64,000 nucleotides of DNA from contig CM070901.1 in NCBI GenBank assembly GCA_036417435.1, positions 10,390,001-10,454,000 of the forward strand, read 5' to 3'. The translations under genes were made by a program, and so were the position numbers. The DNA is from Inia geoffrensis (lineage: Eukaryota > Chordata > Mammalia > Artiodactyla > Iniidae). Below are positions 48,275 to 60,140 of the stretch, piece by piece. The notes beneath the pieces were generated by a model. It made no database searches. It was given only the letters and a program-made list of their open reading frames with translations, and was not told the DNA's origin. The first letter of the stretch is position 1; each line of letters starts with the position of its first letter.

Positions 48275-48500
48275 TTTTTTTAATTTTTAAAAATTTTTAA
48301 ATTTTTTTTCAGTACGCGGGCCTCTCACTGCCGTGGCCTCTCCCGTTGCGGAGCACAGGCTCTGGACGCACAGGCCCAGTGACCATGGCTCACGGGCCCA
48401 GCCACTCCACGGCACGTGGGATCTTCCTGGACCGGGGCACGAACCTGCGTCCCCTGCATTGGCAGGCAGACTGTCAACCACTGTGCCACCAGGGAAGCCC
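48275..48500 (-). mobile_element. CHR-2 SINE, short form
   Basis: Plus strand shows cagtacgcgggcctctcact through ccaccagggaagccc. Perfect 13-bp duplication tgttctattttta on both sides (48262-48274 and 48501-48513). Confidence 0.95.
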
Positions 48501-48775
48501 TGTTCTATTTTTAATATATTTTTTTTAAAGTTTTAAAGAAAATCACATAGAGTTTAATGATAAACTAATGTAGAAATTAAGGAATCATGTTAAATTTAAC
48601 ACTTAAGGAAAATATACATTGTGTAATGGTTCCACAGAAAAGAAGTTTAATTCTGACTCAAATAAAGTAAAAATAATGGTGTTTCTAATTGGCAGAGACT
48701 ACAGTAATTCATAGACCCTGGGTCTTTTCATTTTAGGGATTTGTTGTCTTTAATATATGATTTTAATGGTTCCTT

Positions 48776-49220
48776 GTGATGGTTAATTTTATGCATCAAC
48801 TTGAATGGGCCACAAGGTTCCCAGATTAAACATTGTTTCTAGAATTGTCTAGGAAGGTTTTTCCAGATGAGATTAGCATTTGAATTGGTGAACACAGTTT
48901 GTAAATTGCCCTCCTTAGTACAGTTGGGTGGGCATTATTTAGTCTGTTGAGAGCCTGAATAAAGCAAAATGTGGAGGAGGGAGGAATTCACCACATTTTC
49001 TTTTTTTTTTTTAATCCCATTCTGCCTCACTGGTTGAGCCGGACATCTCATGTTCACTTCTCCTGCTCTCAGACTTTACATCATCAGCTCCCCTGGTTCT
49101 CAGGCCTTCAGACTTGAACTGCATTGCACCATTGACTTTCCTAGGCCTCCGGCTTGCAGATGCAGATCATGGGTCACCCCAGCCTCCACAGTTGTGTAAT
49201 CCAGTTCCTCATAATAAACC
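48776..49220 (+). mobile_element. Old LTR, same group as 14.95 kb
   Basis: Starts tgtgatggttaattttatgc, then caacttgaatgggccacaag, ccagatgagattagcatttg, aaattgccctccttagtaca, agcctgaataaagcaaaatg, and near the end cagcctccacagttgtgtaa followed by ccagttcctcataataaacc. The order matches the copy at 14,950-15,345. A (GA)n microsatellite starts exactly after the polyadenylation-like aataaacc. The subfamily is not assigned. Confidence 0.7.
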
Positions 49221-49250
49221 TAAAGAGAGCGGGAGAGAGAGGGAGAGGGG

Positions 49251-49306
<56 letters not shown>

Positions 49307-49317
49307 GAGAGAGAGAA
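49221..49317. repeat. (GA)n microsatellite, about 95 bp
   Basis: Dense GA repeat with a few G and A interruptions, attached to the 3' region of the LTR. Open frames full of arginine and glutamate across it are artefacts. Confidence 0.97.
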
Positions 49318-49787
49318 TCTTGTTGAGCCATTAGTCAGTAGGAGAGGAAGAAGACCTGGCAGAGAGTCTGTATTGCATGGGGGAGTGGAATTTCTCAGAT
49401 CTGGTTTCAGTTCCCATAACATCTACTTAATTCCTATTCTCAAGGACTTAGTGGCTTGACCACAGCTAACTGTGGTGAGGTTGAAAAATGAAGTCCAGCT
49501 GTCCATGAAGATGAAAATGGACTTGGTGAACAGCTGGCCAGTCTCTGCCACATAGAATTTAGCATTTGAATTGTGACTATAAATTGAGCACTTTTAACGT
49601 AGAGTCTTTATAGTTAAAACTATCCGAATGACTACTTTAAAATCTATTATTTCATATTTGTATCTTGTAATTTAAAAAATAGTCACTAGTTAAAAACATA
49701 GATATCATGCCCCTTATTGGTGCAAGAAATGTGATGTTAAACACAATTTCAGAGCAAGTTAAATTCAGTGAATGCTTTTATAAAAAA
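49318..49787. other. Intergenic sequence
   Basis: Nothing recognised; the first part could be the continuation of the LTR or its target. Confidence 0.35.
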
Positions 49788-49799
49788 ACATTTTTTTAG

Positions 49800-50015
49800 G
49801 GCTTCCCTGGTGGCTCAGTGGTTGAGGATCCTCCTGCCTATGCAGGGGACGTGGGTTCGTGCCCCAGTCTGGGAGGATCCCGCGTGCCGCGGAGCGGCTG
49901 GGCCTGTGAGCCGTGGCCGCTGGGCCTGTGCGTCCGGAGCCTGTGCTCCGCAACGGGAGAGGCCACAGCTGTGAGAGGCCCGGGTACCGCCAAAAAAAAC
50001 AAAAACAAAAAAACC
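49800..50015 (+). mobile_element. CHR-2 SINE, short form
   Basis: gggcttccctggtggctcag head, cccgggtaccgccaaaaaaa tail. Perfect 12-bp duplication acatttttttag (49788-49799 and 50016-50027). Shares the ggctcag variant in box A with the copy at 53,892. Confidence 0.95.
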
Positions 50016-50027
50016 ACATTTTTTTAG

Positions 50028-50864
50028 TTTCATTTTTTCTTAATCTGGCTTTCTTAGTATTCTATGTTCTGATTTGGTTTTGTGAATGTTGCAAAAATGG
50101 CCTAAATTATAACAACATAATTTCAGTTTTGTTAGATAAAAGTGAACATTTATGTAATGACGTCAATCCATTAAGATATTTCTATTTTTTAATTAACCAA
50201 TATGATTGCTTTTGTTGAAAGAACTGTGACCAATTAAGTTGATTATAGAGAAGTGTCAGGAGTCTTCAGTCACAAAGGCAGCTGAAATCTGGAATGTTTA
50301 TCATAACATTCAATTTTAACCTCGGGCTATTCAAGCCAACATAAAAGAAGAAACAAATAAAAGACCGGGAACTGATACTATGTACTAAGCAATATTAGCT
50401 TCTATACTGATGAGATGCCAGGGATAATGGACATAGTCTCAGAGACTTGGATAATACGACTATATTGTTTGGTTCTATACTGGAGGTGTTCTGAGACTCA
50501 CTCACATAGGGCTTGTCTGTAAATCTTCTAGCAATTTCCATTACTGCAGTGATAAAACAGCCTTATTCTAGTGGTAGAGGAGATAAAACAGTGAGCCATT
50601 GTGTCTCAGTGCAATCTAATAATCGTGCACGGTACTGTGTACACCACACTCAAAATTAGTAGTTCTACTGATCTTGGCTTCATATGTGCTGAACAAAATG
50701 CTTCCTCAAACTCCAAGGGGAAAATAAGTTTTCCACCCAATTGCATCTCATGTTCTTTGCTTATATTATACCTGGATGAATTAGAGGAAAAGGGAAAGAG
50801 AAGGAGAAATGAAAATGTGTGTGTTTAAATGAATACATACATAAATAAAGAAATGTATTACGTA

Positions 50865-50866
<2 letters not shown>
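50028..50866. other. Intergenic sequence, nothing recognised
   Basis: AT-rich unique DNA with one 75-residue frame of no known family. Confidence 0.4.

Positions 50867-50913
<47 letters not shown>
50867..50913. repeat. (TA)n microsatellite
   Basis: About 23 uninterrupted TA units. Confidence 0.97.
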
Positions 50914-50916
<3 letters not shown>

Positions 50917-51404
50917 TTCCTCACAAAGGTTGTCATCAATCGATCATTAAACATTGAGTTGGTGTCTTCTCTAAGCTAGAAACAACATGAACCCTAGCCT
51001 AGCCCATGATCTCAAGGAACATTTATTCTAGTAGAGGGAATTAATAAACAGACAAAGTCCAGACATAATTGTGTCTTGAAGAAAATAACATAGAATATAG
51101 TAGGACTGTTTGAGGAGGAGGGTGGTTTGAACAGATACCTGGATGCTGTGGCTCTGTCCCTGACCCAGTGCTCTCCACAGTCATCAAGAAGCGGCTTTTA
51201 TTTTGGACTATTCTCTAGAAAATAGGGAACGACTTAGAAATTAATACAGCTCCATCAAAGTAGCTAACTGGTGTAGAAGATAAAAATGTGCTCATATAAC
51301 AATCTAAGTACTTAAGAAAATATAGCTGGGTACTCTCAATAGTTGTCAGGACCGCTTTCCGATTCTTAGAAATGGACACTTGCATAACCATCTCCCTGCC
51401 CTAT

Positions 51405-51545
51405 CACCTCATCTTCAACGTATCCATGTTACAGGGATGAAAATGAGGCTTTATGAGGGAAAATAGCTTTTTCAGCTATTTAAGTCCAAGATCTAGAATT
51501 TTAAACTCAGATCCCGTGACTCTAAAATCCAGTTCTTTCTTTATA
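51405..51545 (-). repeat. MIR-type SINE fragment
   Basis: Reverse of the MIR core: gttacagggatgaaaatgag, aaatagctttttcagctatt and tttaaactcagatcccgtga. Lies head-on to the next MIR. Confidence 0.65.
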
Positions 51546-51574
51546 GCAATCTAATCTAATCTTTGAGTCCAACT

Positions 51575-51775
51575 GTCCTAGCTTTAAATCCTGGCTTTAT
51601 CACTTACTAGTTATTGACTGTGGAACTGAAACTTAGCCCTTCAATGTCTCAATTCCTTGCTTGTATATCAGAGATGATAAAACTTACCTTAAAGTTTTGT
51701 TGTGAGAATTTGCGAGGTAAATAATGGATAACACATGTAAACTGCTTGGCATATATAGTAGACAGTAAAATATAA
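51575..51775 (+). repeat. MIR-type SINE
   Basis: Nearly complete: aaatcctggctttatcactt, agttattgactgtggaac, cttaccttaaagttttgttg, tgagaatttgcgaggtaaat, acatgtaaactgcttggcat and agtagacagtaaaat, in MIR order. Confidence 0.85.
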
Positions 51776-52025
51776 TTTTTAAAATTTATTATAATGTTAT
51801 AATATACATTATAATAACATTGATAAAGATAAAAATAATGTTAATAATAATTTTTTACATTTCTATATAAATTGAATGCCCGGGTTAGATAAAATTTTAA
51901 TGAGAAAAATTACAAATCAGTAGTTGCTAATAGCTTGCTATCAGAATCTAAGTAACCACAGGAATGTGGATTTATTTTTTAAACCCATGGAATGGCCCTT
52001 CCAAGTTCCCTAAAATACAAGTCCA

Positions 52026-52251
52026 GGGCTTCCCTGGTGGCGCAGTGGTTGAGAGTCCGCCTGCCGACGCAGAGGACACGGGTTCGTGCCCCGGTCCAGG
52101 AAGATCCCACAGGCCGCGGAGCGGCTGGGCCCGTGAGCCATGGCCGCTGAGCCTGTGTGTCCGGAGTCTGTGCTCCGCAACGGGAGAGGCCACAACAGTG
52201 AGAGGCCTGCGTACCGCAAAAAAAAAAAAACAAAAAAAACAAAAAAAACCC
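52026..52251 (+). mobile_element. CHR-2 SINE, short form
   Basis: Near-consensus copy, tail interrupted by C. Flanks caagtcca (52018-52025) and caagccca (52252-52259) are a short imperfect duplication. Confidence 0.94.
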
Positions 52252-52259
52252 CAAGCCCA

Positions 52260-52700
52260 TCAGTTATCTTTGGCTGTGTAATTGAGTAGAATACATCAAC
52301 AACCACTTCCCACATTTCATGACTCTGTAGGCAGCTGGGTGGACAGCTAGGTGCGCTGGGAGGCTTCCCCAGGATAAGAAGGGCAGTTTTCGGAGGGGCT
52401 CACTCATGTGGGACTCGGTGTTCTGCTTGCCTAGGGCGCCTTTGCTAGGAAAGCTGTGCTCTCATGTGTCTCATCCTTTTCTGGGACCAGCTGGCCAGCA
52501 CAAGCATGTCCTTCTCCTGGCAGTGGCAGTAATGCAAAAGTATATCAAATAACAGACACATTTTCAAATCTCTGCTTATTTCACACATGTTAGCATCGTA
52601 TTGGTCAGAACATGTCACACTGGCGAACAAACTTGAGGGCCATGAAAATATTCTCTGTCTTTTGAAGGGAGGATCTATAAAAACAGAGTAGAAGGGCATG
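52260..52700. mobile_element. Ancient LTR-like repeat
   Basis: acatttcatgactctgtagg, cagctgggtggacagctagg, gggctcactcatgtgggact, ctctcatgtgtctcatcctt and attggtcagaacatgtcaca resemble the old LTR-like repeat that also hosts the full-length L1. The 111-residue minus-strand frame is probably accidental. Confidence 0.5.
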
Positions 52701-52834
52701 GACCCAAGGAAAGTTGAATACTCTACCAGAAGAAGTAAACTTTCTCTTGGGAGAAAGTTATAACAACAAAAAAAGAACATTTTTGTGGTTTAAGGATGGA
52801 TTTTCTTCTTGGTAGAAGAGAAATTTAGTGTATG

Positions 52835-53015
52835 GTTGAATATGTGCTGTGTGACCTTGGGAAAATTATTTAACCTTGCTGTGGTTTAGTGAGACAGGAT
52901 AATAATTCGACCTATGGCTTAGAGTTTCTTTGACAATCAAACAAGATAATCTATAGAACAGGCTTAAAACAAGGTCTGGCATATAGTAAGTGATCAGTAA
53001 AGGTTTTCTGTTATT
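52835..53015 (+). repeat. MIR-type SINE
   Basis: gctgtgtgaccttgggaaaa, ttatttaaccttgctgtggt, gataataattcgacc, aaggtctggcatatagtaag and tgatcagtaaaggttt, in MIR order. Confidence 0.85.
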
Positions 53016-53891
53016 TGTACCTGGTCCTTGAGGAAGGAAATTAACAATTTTACACAAAGATCTAAAAGGCTCCTGTGACAAGGGGAATCTAGGACTCTAG
53101 CCTCTTTATTTCAAGTTTTGAAATTGGTAGGGTAAATCTTAGAACTGTTTTTGGATTATTTTGTCTATTCTGATCCTGTGTACTTCCATTTAAATTTTAG
53201 AGTCAGCTTATCAATATCTGCCAAAAACCTGATGAAATTTTGAATGATATTCTGTTGAACTTTCCAATAAATTCAAAGAAAATTAACATGTTATAACACT
53301 TTGTCTTTCAACACATGAACATTGTGTATCTCAGTAATTATTTAGACCTAAATTTCTCTGTGATGCTCTGAAGTTTTCAGTGTAGAAATCTTGCATATAT
53401 TTTGTTACATCCTTGAACATTTTATGTATTTTGATGTCATTGTAAATGGAATTATTTTTATTTATCAATTATTTATTTTAACTATATAGAAATAAAATTA
53501 ACTATATTTTAAAAACTGCTAATGCTCATTTCAAAAAGCTTTTTGTAGATTTCTTAAAACTGTCTGTTAACAGAACCAGGCTGTTCAAATAATGACAGTT
53601 TTAACTTTTTTCTAATCAGTGTGAATTTTAGTTTTTGAATTTGAAATGACTAGGACCTCCGTTAAGAGTGTCATATAGAGTGGTGAAACTGGCCATTCTT
53701 GCCTTGGGCCAAATCTTTAGTTGGAGAGAAATTGGTCTTTCACTGTTTGTTGGTGATACCTGTGGTATTTCATGGATGCCTTTATCAGTTGAGACGTTTC
53801 CTTTTACCAGCTCTTTGCTGAAAATTTTTATTATAAATAGATGATGAATTTTCAAATGCCATTTATGCATCTATTAAAAGTATCACTTCAT

Positions 53892-54102
53892 GGGCTTCCC
53901 TCGTGGCTCAGTGGTTGAGAGTCCGCCTGCCGATGCAGGGGACACGGGTTCGTGCCCCGGTCCGGGAAGATCCCAAGTGCCGCGGAGCGGCTGGGCCCGT
54001 GAGCCATGGCCGCTGAGCCTGTGCGTCCAGAGCCTGTGCTCCGCAACGGGAGAGGCCACAACGGTGAGAGGCCCGAGTACCGCAAAAAAAAAAAAAAAAA
54101 AA
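53892..54102 (+). mobile_element. CHR-2 SINE, short form, young
   Basis: Perfect 16-bp duplication aaaagtatcacttcat (53876-53891 and 54103-54118), a pure A tail of more than 20 bases and a near-consensus body. These point to one of the most recent insertions in the window. It lies in the old minus-strand L1. Confidence 0.97.
53904..53957 (+). promoter_or_regulatory. SINE internal Pol III promoter (A and B boxes)
   Basis: tggctcagtgg (53904-53914) fits box A and ggttcgtgccc (53947-53957) fits box B, inherited from the tRNA ancestor. The spacing is tRNA-like. The same boxes can be seen in the other copies. Confidence 0.75.
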
Positions 54103-55240
54103 AAAAGTATCACTTCATATTTCTCCTTGTCCCATTAATATGGTAAATAGATGTATTTTGAATAAAAATAAAATGTTGCATTCCATTGATAAACTCCTAT
54201 TCTCCTTATAATTAATGGACTCCATTTACTTTCATATAGTTAAGGCTTTTAAATATCTATGTTCATGAGTGATATTGATTTATAGATTAGTTTTACTTTT
54301 TAAGGCACTATTTGGTATTGGTTTTAAGAACATATTGGCCTCATAAAATAAACTGAGAAAGGTGCTCCCTTTTGTACTTCCTGGTTAATTTTATATAGAC
54401 TTTGTGTCATTTCTTCCATAAATGTGATGGCATAAATCAGTGACTTTACCTGAGTATGGAGTTGTGTTTGTGGGAAAGTTTCACATTATGATAAGAATGT
54501 CGTCAGTAGACATAGGTTGATCAGAGTTTTCTATTTCTTTTCATATCAGTTTTGGTAATTTTTGGTCAATTTTTTCTAAGTTTGCAAATAGATTGGCATA
54601 GTTGTGCAAAATGTTAACTTTATTATCCCTTGGGTGTCTTTGGAATCTCTATTAATGACCTTTACTTATTCCTGATATTGAAAATTCCACTCTACTTTCC
54701 TCTGACTTGCAATTTTCCTTGGGAAATCATGTATCAATTGGGTTTTTCTACTTTGAACATCATCTGCCTTGATCACTGACTGATGTTCAGATTTATCTTT
54801 TCATTTTTTCATGGTTGTTATTATGAACTTACTGGGCATAGTTTTATCTTGATTTGTTCCACTTGGGGTTCATGGTGCCTTTTGAATCTGTAGAAGGAAC
54901 TTTCATAACTTCTGAATACGTCTTAGCTATTATATATTAAATTGTTGCTCTGTTCCATTGTCTAATTTTCTTTGATTCCAACTAATTGTCCTTTATTCTT
55001 ACTTCTTTCTGTTTTGTCCACCTTGTTGTACTTCTCTGCTCATTCTGGATTTTTTCCTGAACTGTGTTTCATTTTTTCAATTGTATCTTAATTTGTCCTA
55101 TATGTTGTTAAAAATCCCATTGAATTTTTGATTTTATGTTTTTATTTATAGAATTTCTTTTTTTATTACCTTGCACTTTTTTTTTTTTTTTTCCATTTGT
55201 ATGTCCTTATCAGAAATTTCAGTCCAAATTGCCTAGAGTA

Positions 55241-57098
55241 TCATTGTCAGATTTGGAAGGCCAAAATGATTTTATGTCGACAATATTTTATATTTTCATA
55301 ACTAGTTTTTAGCTGTTTAAATAATTCAGCTAACTGTACTTACTGTTATTCAAATCTCATCAACATTTCAGTGACTGTAACTTAAATTCACAAATTGACT
55401 CCTAATGGAAGAGAGAATGTTGAGCAAAAAGACTTGTTAAACCAGTTTATTTTTTATATGGACTTCAGTTAGTGCATTCTAGCATATATATCAATTTCTC
55501 ATATGCTGGGTGATGGCGAGAGCATTTTCTTGGCTTCTCTTGGTTTCAGTCAGCTGAGATACACAAAAAATAGCTAAGTTTTCTTCTTTGCCACTCCAAT
55601 AACCAGGCTTTAGTATATGGTGACTCTTTGAAGAAAATATCCATGCTCTGGAGGCTTTTTCATTGTCAGGCAGCTAGCCTTCCTAAGAAATACTTTATCC
55701 CCTTATAACTTTTCAGTCATCAATAGGTGTATAAGAGGTTAATTTCACATTTATTTGAGAAAAATTATATAGTAACTTCTTTCTTAAATATATTTAAAAT
55801 AGTCTGATCTATGTTTCTTTCATATATCACGTGATCAAAATTACTGCTGATAAAATCCCCATTGAATGGTATGGAGGACCCACTCTACATAGTCAGGAAT
55901 AATGTTAATTAGCTATTTGGATAGGGGTTTACCTAACACTGTAGTTAGGGTAAAGGGAATCACTGTCAAAGAGAAGGAAGGTGTTAGTTCAAGATCTAGC
56001 TTAGTCGACAAATCAATAACATTATAAATATAACCATATTTTAAAATAGAAGATGCACTTCCTCATTTTTGCAAATTAAACAGGTCACGGGAACATCTCA
56101 CCCTTTGCCTTACGAAATTGGTAGCTGAAACCTTGAGAATAAAGATGGAGGATCACTAGACTCTAACAATAAGAAATGAGAGTTACATGTGTTGCCTTTA
56201 AGCACAGAAAACAATATGTAAGAGAAAAATAATTCAGAAACAGCCATATAGATAATATACACCAGTGGTGTTCTCCATCTCTAACGAGTAACTTGACTGT
56301 CAACAAGCTTACATAATCTAAGCTGAAATAATATAAAGAGAGTAAGTGGTGGAGCCAGTCTAATTCTACTGCATTGATTAGAAACACTGAAAGAATTGTG
56401 CTTAATTTTGGAATTCTTATTTTAAGAAATCCATAGATGAGTCATACTGTTTACATAGGAGTTTCATTTGGATGAAGAGAAAGCTAGAAAATGAATCATA
56501 CCCTATATGGAATTTTAGAGGAAGTGTGAATTTTTGCCTGAATAAGAGATAAGTTTTTGAAGATTTGCTATGCAGAACAGGGGTTGGGGCTTATTATAAT
56601 GAATAAGATACTGACAAGGTTGTCTAAAAATATAATTATTGTACTGCCGCTAGAGTTGTTCAAAAAGAAGCTGAAGTGACTTCAGACAGAATTTTAAGAG
56701 GAGATTCAAATATCTGATGAGATATTCAAATAGAAAACTATATAACCTTTAAGATTCCTTTCAATCAAAAGATTGCCTGACTTTGTGAAAACAAACTAGC
56801 AAACTAACTGTTCTTCAGAAAAACTATATCTGTTCTCTTTTCTCCTGTGCTCAGTAGCATTTATATTTATCACACTCTTTATATTTTTCATATTCCTTAC
56901 ATAACTTTTCACGTCTTATTCATGTCTTATAAATGTCTAATTTATGACTCCAATTTTTGCTTATAGTCTAAATTGACCTTGTACTCATGGATTTATTTTG
57001 AGTCAACTTTTTTCAAAACTGTTCCTCTGAAACTCCTCTTATCTAAAAAACACTCCTGTTAGTTTGGAGAGAGAGGAGACATCATTTGGTTATTACTT
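55241..57098. other. 1.9 kb intergenic DNA, nothing recognised
   Basis: AT-rich unique sequence with no exon-like features. Confidence 0.4.
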
Positions 57099-57543
57099 GT
57101 ATTCGTCTTCTAGGGACGCCATAACAAATTATTGCAACCCTGGTGGCTTAAAACAACAGAAGTTTATTCTCTCATAGTTGAGGAGGCTAGACATCTAAAA
57201 CCAGGCTGTCAGCGGGCCATGCTCCCTCAGGAAACTCTGTGGGAAAGTCATTTCTTGCTTCTTTCAGCTTTTGGGGGCCCCAGGTGTGTCTTCCCTTGTG
57301 GCAGCATAATTCCAGTCTCTGCCTCTGTCTTCACATTGCTTTCCTCTGCTTGTGTGTTAGTGTGTCTTTTTCTGTGCTCTTATAAGGGCGCTCTCATTGC
57401 ATTTAGAGCCCCTTTTAATCCATTATGATTATTGCCTTGATTCTTACCTTAATTATATCTACAAACGTTCTCTTTCCAAATACGGTCACATTCGGGGTTT
57501 CTTTGTGAGTGAATTTGGGGGAACACTATTCAACCCATAGACA
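57099..57543 (-). mobile_element. MLT1-type LTR
   Basis: Minus-strand start tgtctatgggttgaatagtg, then tcccccaaattcactcacaa, gtgaccgtatttggaaagag, cttataagagcacagaaa, gaataaacttctgttgtttt and ttatggcgtccctagaagac at the end. This is the same order as the 1,236-1,736 LTR. Confidence 0.8.
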
Positions 57544-59889
57544 CTATTCAACTGTTACTACTGTATTGACACAAGGAACCCCTATGTTTTACATTTCAGT
57601 GGGAGCTTCAATTTTAGGGGGGTTCTCTCATATGATGGATATTAAGTACCTTTACTGAAGGAAAAATATATGACCTGTGACTCATTTTCATGAAGCCGAA
57701 GCAGAGCCTGTGCGCTTGGTTCAGTTTCTTTCTGTGATTTGCTTTGCAATAACCTGTTGGAATTAATTTCAGAAAATATTTTATAAAAATTTAGAAAAAC
57801 AACTCATGTTTAAAAGGTACACCATTGAAAGCATTAAAAATAATCTTTAAAATTCAATTGATGGTAATTTTATAAGCAAAGTTTCCGCAGCCTATTACCA
57901 GAATACTGATTTTCTTTCCACCCTAGACCGTCTGATTTTAGCTTATCAATCCCAGAAGGTAAAGATAACATCATTGCATTTAACTCAGAGCATATAAATA
58001 TATGACATAAGAACAGTTACAGAAAGAAGGTGCTTTAAACAAATGACAAAAAGTCAAATTATTTGAAGATTCGTCCTCAGTACCGCTGATGGCATGTATC
58101 ATAAACACCTTAAATTAATTTTGTTTTAACTAAGAGAACTGATCATCTAATCATAGTTCATTCTCAGAAGCCAGATGTCACACGTTTAAATAGTTACTTG
58201 GGACTAAAATGTTGTGTTTTATCCTTAGTCATTTTATCAACACTTTATAGAACACTAAGCAACTAGATTTTAGAGCTCTATTCCTTCAGAAATTCTCCAG
58301 CTGGTAGAATCTTTATGTATTACTTATTCATCTAGGTTGTTTTCGGGGATTTGAAACTGTTGTCTTCAGTTTTGTTTTTTGAATAGAAAATACCCTAATA
58401 ATTGTAATAAGAATAATCTCTCAAAAAGGTTAATGCAGGAAGTATGTCATTAACAGAGCCTGCATCTAAACTGCGAGTCAGATAGTAAACCAGAAACTGA
58501 AACAAAGCAACATTTATCATGCACTCAGAATAAATCGGACGGCAGAGGACCAATTTTGTGCTGATTGTGTTTTGAAGAATACATGGGTTCATGGGTAGTG
58601 GGTTTGGTCTGTGGTGAAGGGGAGGAGGTGAAGGCATTAATGTGGACATTACTTTGAGATTAACTAGCAGTGTCCTCTACATATGACACGGTTCTTCTAT
58701 TCTCCCAGACAAGAACATTCCTCCCAAACTTGAGAATTTTCCTCCACGTTGGGATATATTTCCTTTCCCGTGCAACTTTCTTTCTCTCTTTTTCCCAACA
58801 GGTAGAAGGTAAAGACTTGAGGGATAGTTATCTTTTTCCCCATATGTTTTTCACATGCTATGTTAAGATAATGATTGATACTATGAGTTTTTGTTGCACT
58901 AGTACAATTAAGTTTTGGTCTAAAATCAGGAGCAAATAAATTTTGACCCTTTAGGACATCAGTGACATATAGGTATTTTAGAGAAAGAGTATCAAGTGCT
59001 AGTGAGAAGGCTTAGGAATGGCAAATTTAGTCTTTGATTTATGTAGTTTAAATTTAAATAAGACTAAAAAAATCTTTTATAACTCAGTTTTTAAATTTCT
59101 CTATATATCTCCTGAGAAATGAAAAATGTCAGCACAGTAACTGCCTTTTAATTACTCTTTGAAGCCCTGATGAAACATGATACTTTAAAAACTCTTGCTT
59201 AACATGCACTTGTAGACTAAGATCATTAAATATTGTGTCATGGGATTTGAGTACTATTATTTTCTGCCCCTTGTCTATCACATTAAAGCTTTGCTTAATG
59301 AGCACCTCATAACCTTCAGGCTGCCCAGCTCTTTTCCTGGAACTAATGAGAGAAGAGTGAGATGGAATATTAGTAAACTTATACCCAACATATAATACAA
59401 TTTTGAAATGTTTATTTCTGCTTAACTCCTGAGATTGGGAATAACGGGTGACAGTCACTCTTCAAAATAGATCAACAGGGGAGCCAGGTCAACTGCAAGG
59501 TTCACTCTTACCCTTGGCTTTCGATCCCTGTTGAGTCCTACCCGCTCCCCACTAATGAGTGTGAATGGTAAGCAGCTGCTCTGTACCCCAGCCTTTTGTC
59601 AATGTCTTGTTTTGCTTTTTTACTTAAGCGATCAAAACAAAATAAACATTTTTCTTCAATAAAGAAGATTCAGTAGATGGAAACCACTGGTGGATAAAAG
59701 TGTGGTTGCTATTTGTTGGAAAGAATGAAAAATTTCAGACAGATGCAATGAGAAAGAAGCTAAACGTTACAGATTGTTAACTAATCTTGAGGTTTTTATA
59801 TCCATGAAATTAGCTTAGAGTATAACTAAAACATGTTACTTTGTTAATGACAGGTATTTAGAAAAGCATATAGAGCATTAACTGATGTC
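57544..59889. other. 2.3 kb intergenic DNA, nothing recognised
   Basis: Open frames up to 109 residues (59,129-59,458 on minus) show no known family. A gaatggtaagcag phrase near 59,565 looks like a splice donor but has no supporting exon. Confidence 0.4.
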
Positions 59890-59903
59890 AAAAACAAAAT
59901 ACA

Positions 59904-60124
59904 GGGCTTCCCTGGTGGCGCAGTGGTTGAGAGTCCGCCTGCCGATGCAGGGGACACGGGTTCGTGCCCCGGTCCGGGAAGATCCCACAGGCCGCGGAGC
60001 GGCTGGGCCCGTGAGCCATGGCCGCTGAGCCTGCGCGTCCAGAGCCTGTGCTCCGCAACGGGAGAGGCCACAGCAGGGAGAGGCCAGCGTACAGCAAAAA
60101 CAAACAAACAAACAAAACAAAACA
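59904..60124 (+). mobile_element. CHR-2 SINE, short form
   Basis: Near-consensus body with a caaa-repeat tail. Perfect 16-bp duplication aaaaacaaaatacagg at 59890-59905 and 60125-60140, its last bases overlapping the SINE head. Confidence 0.95.
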
Positions 60125-60140
60125 AAAAACAAAATACAGG

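Larger units (their letters stand above)
53120..55240 (-). mobile_element. Old L1 / half-L1-type remnant, interrupted by a SINE
   Basis: Reversed ORF2 from thumb to RT fingers: gtcagcttatcaatatctgc, aactttccaataaattcaaa, cttgcatatattttgttaca, ggccattcttgccttgggcc, atctatgttcatgagtgata and aagaacatattggcctcata. From about 54,840 the wording shifts to ORF1-like sequence (aatacgtcttagctattata, tctaattttctttgattcca). The endonuclease region does not appear between them, so it is either a deleted L1 or a HAL1-like element. Many stops; dead. Confidence 0.65.

Noticed and set aside
49114..49459. Arginine-glutamate repeat proteins
   Set aside because: They are the translation of the (GA)n microsatellite attached to an LTR.
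53892..54102. tRNA genes at the heads of SINEs
   Set aside because: Box A and B are recognisable, but the cloverleaf is not kept and the sequence continues into a SINE body with an A tail.
59459..59660. Possible exon ending at a gaatggtaagcag donor-like site with aataaa signals after it
   Set aside because: No open frame with an acceptor upstream, and aataaa is common by chance in AT-rich DNA.
313..60124. A repeated protein family seen as [18 protein letters not shown] and related frames
   Set aside because: All members fall exactly within CHR-2 SINE copies, in several frames and on both strands, so they are repeat artefacts.
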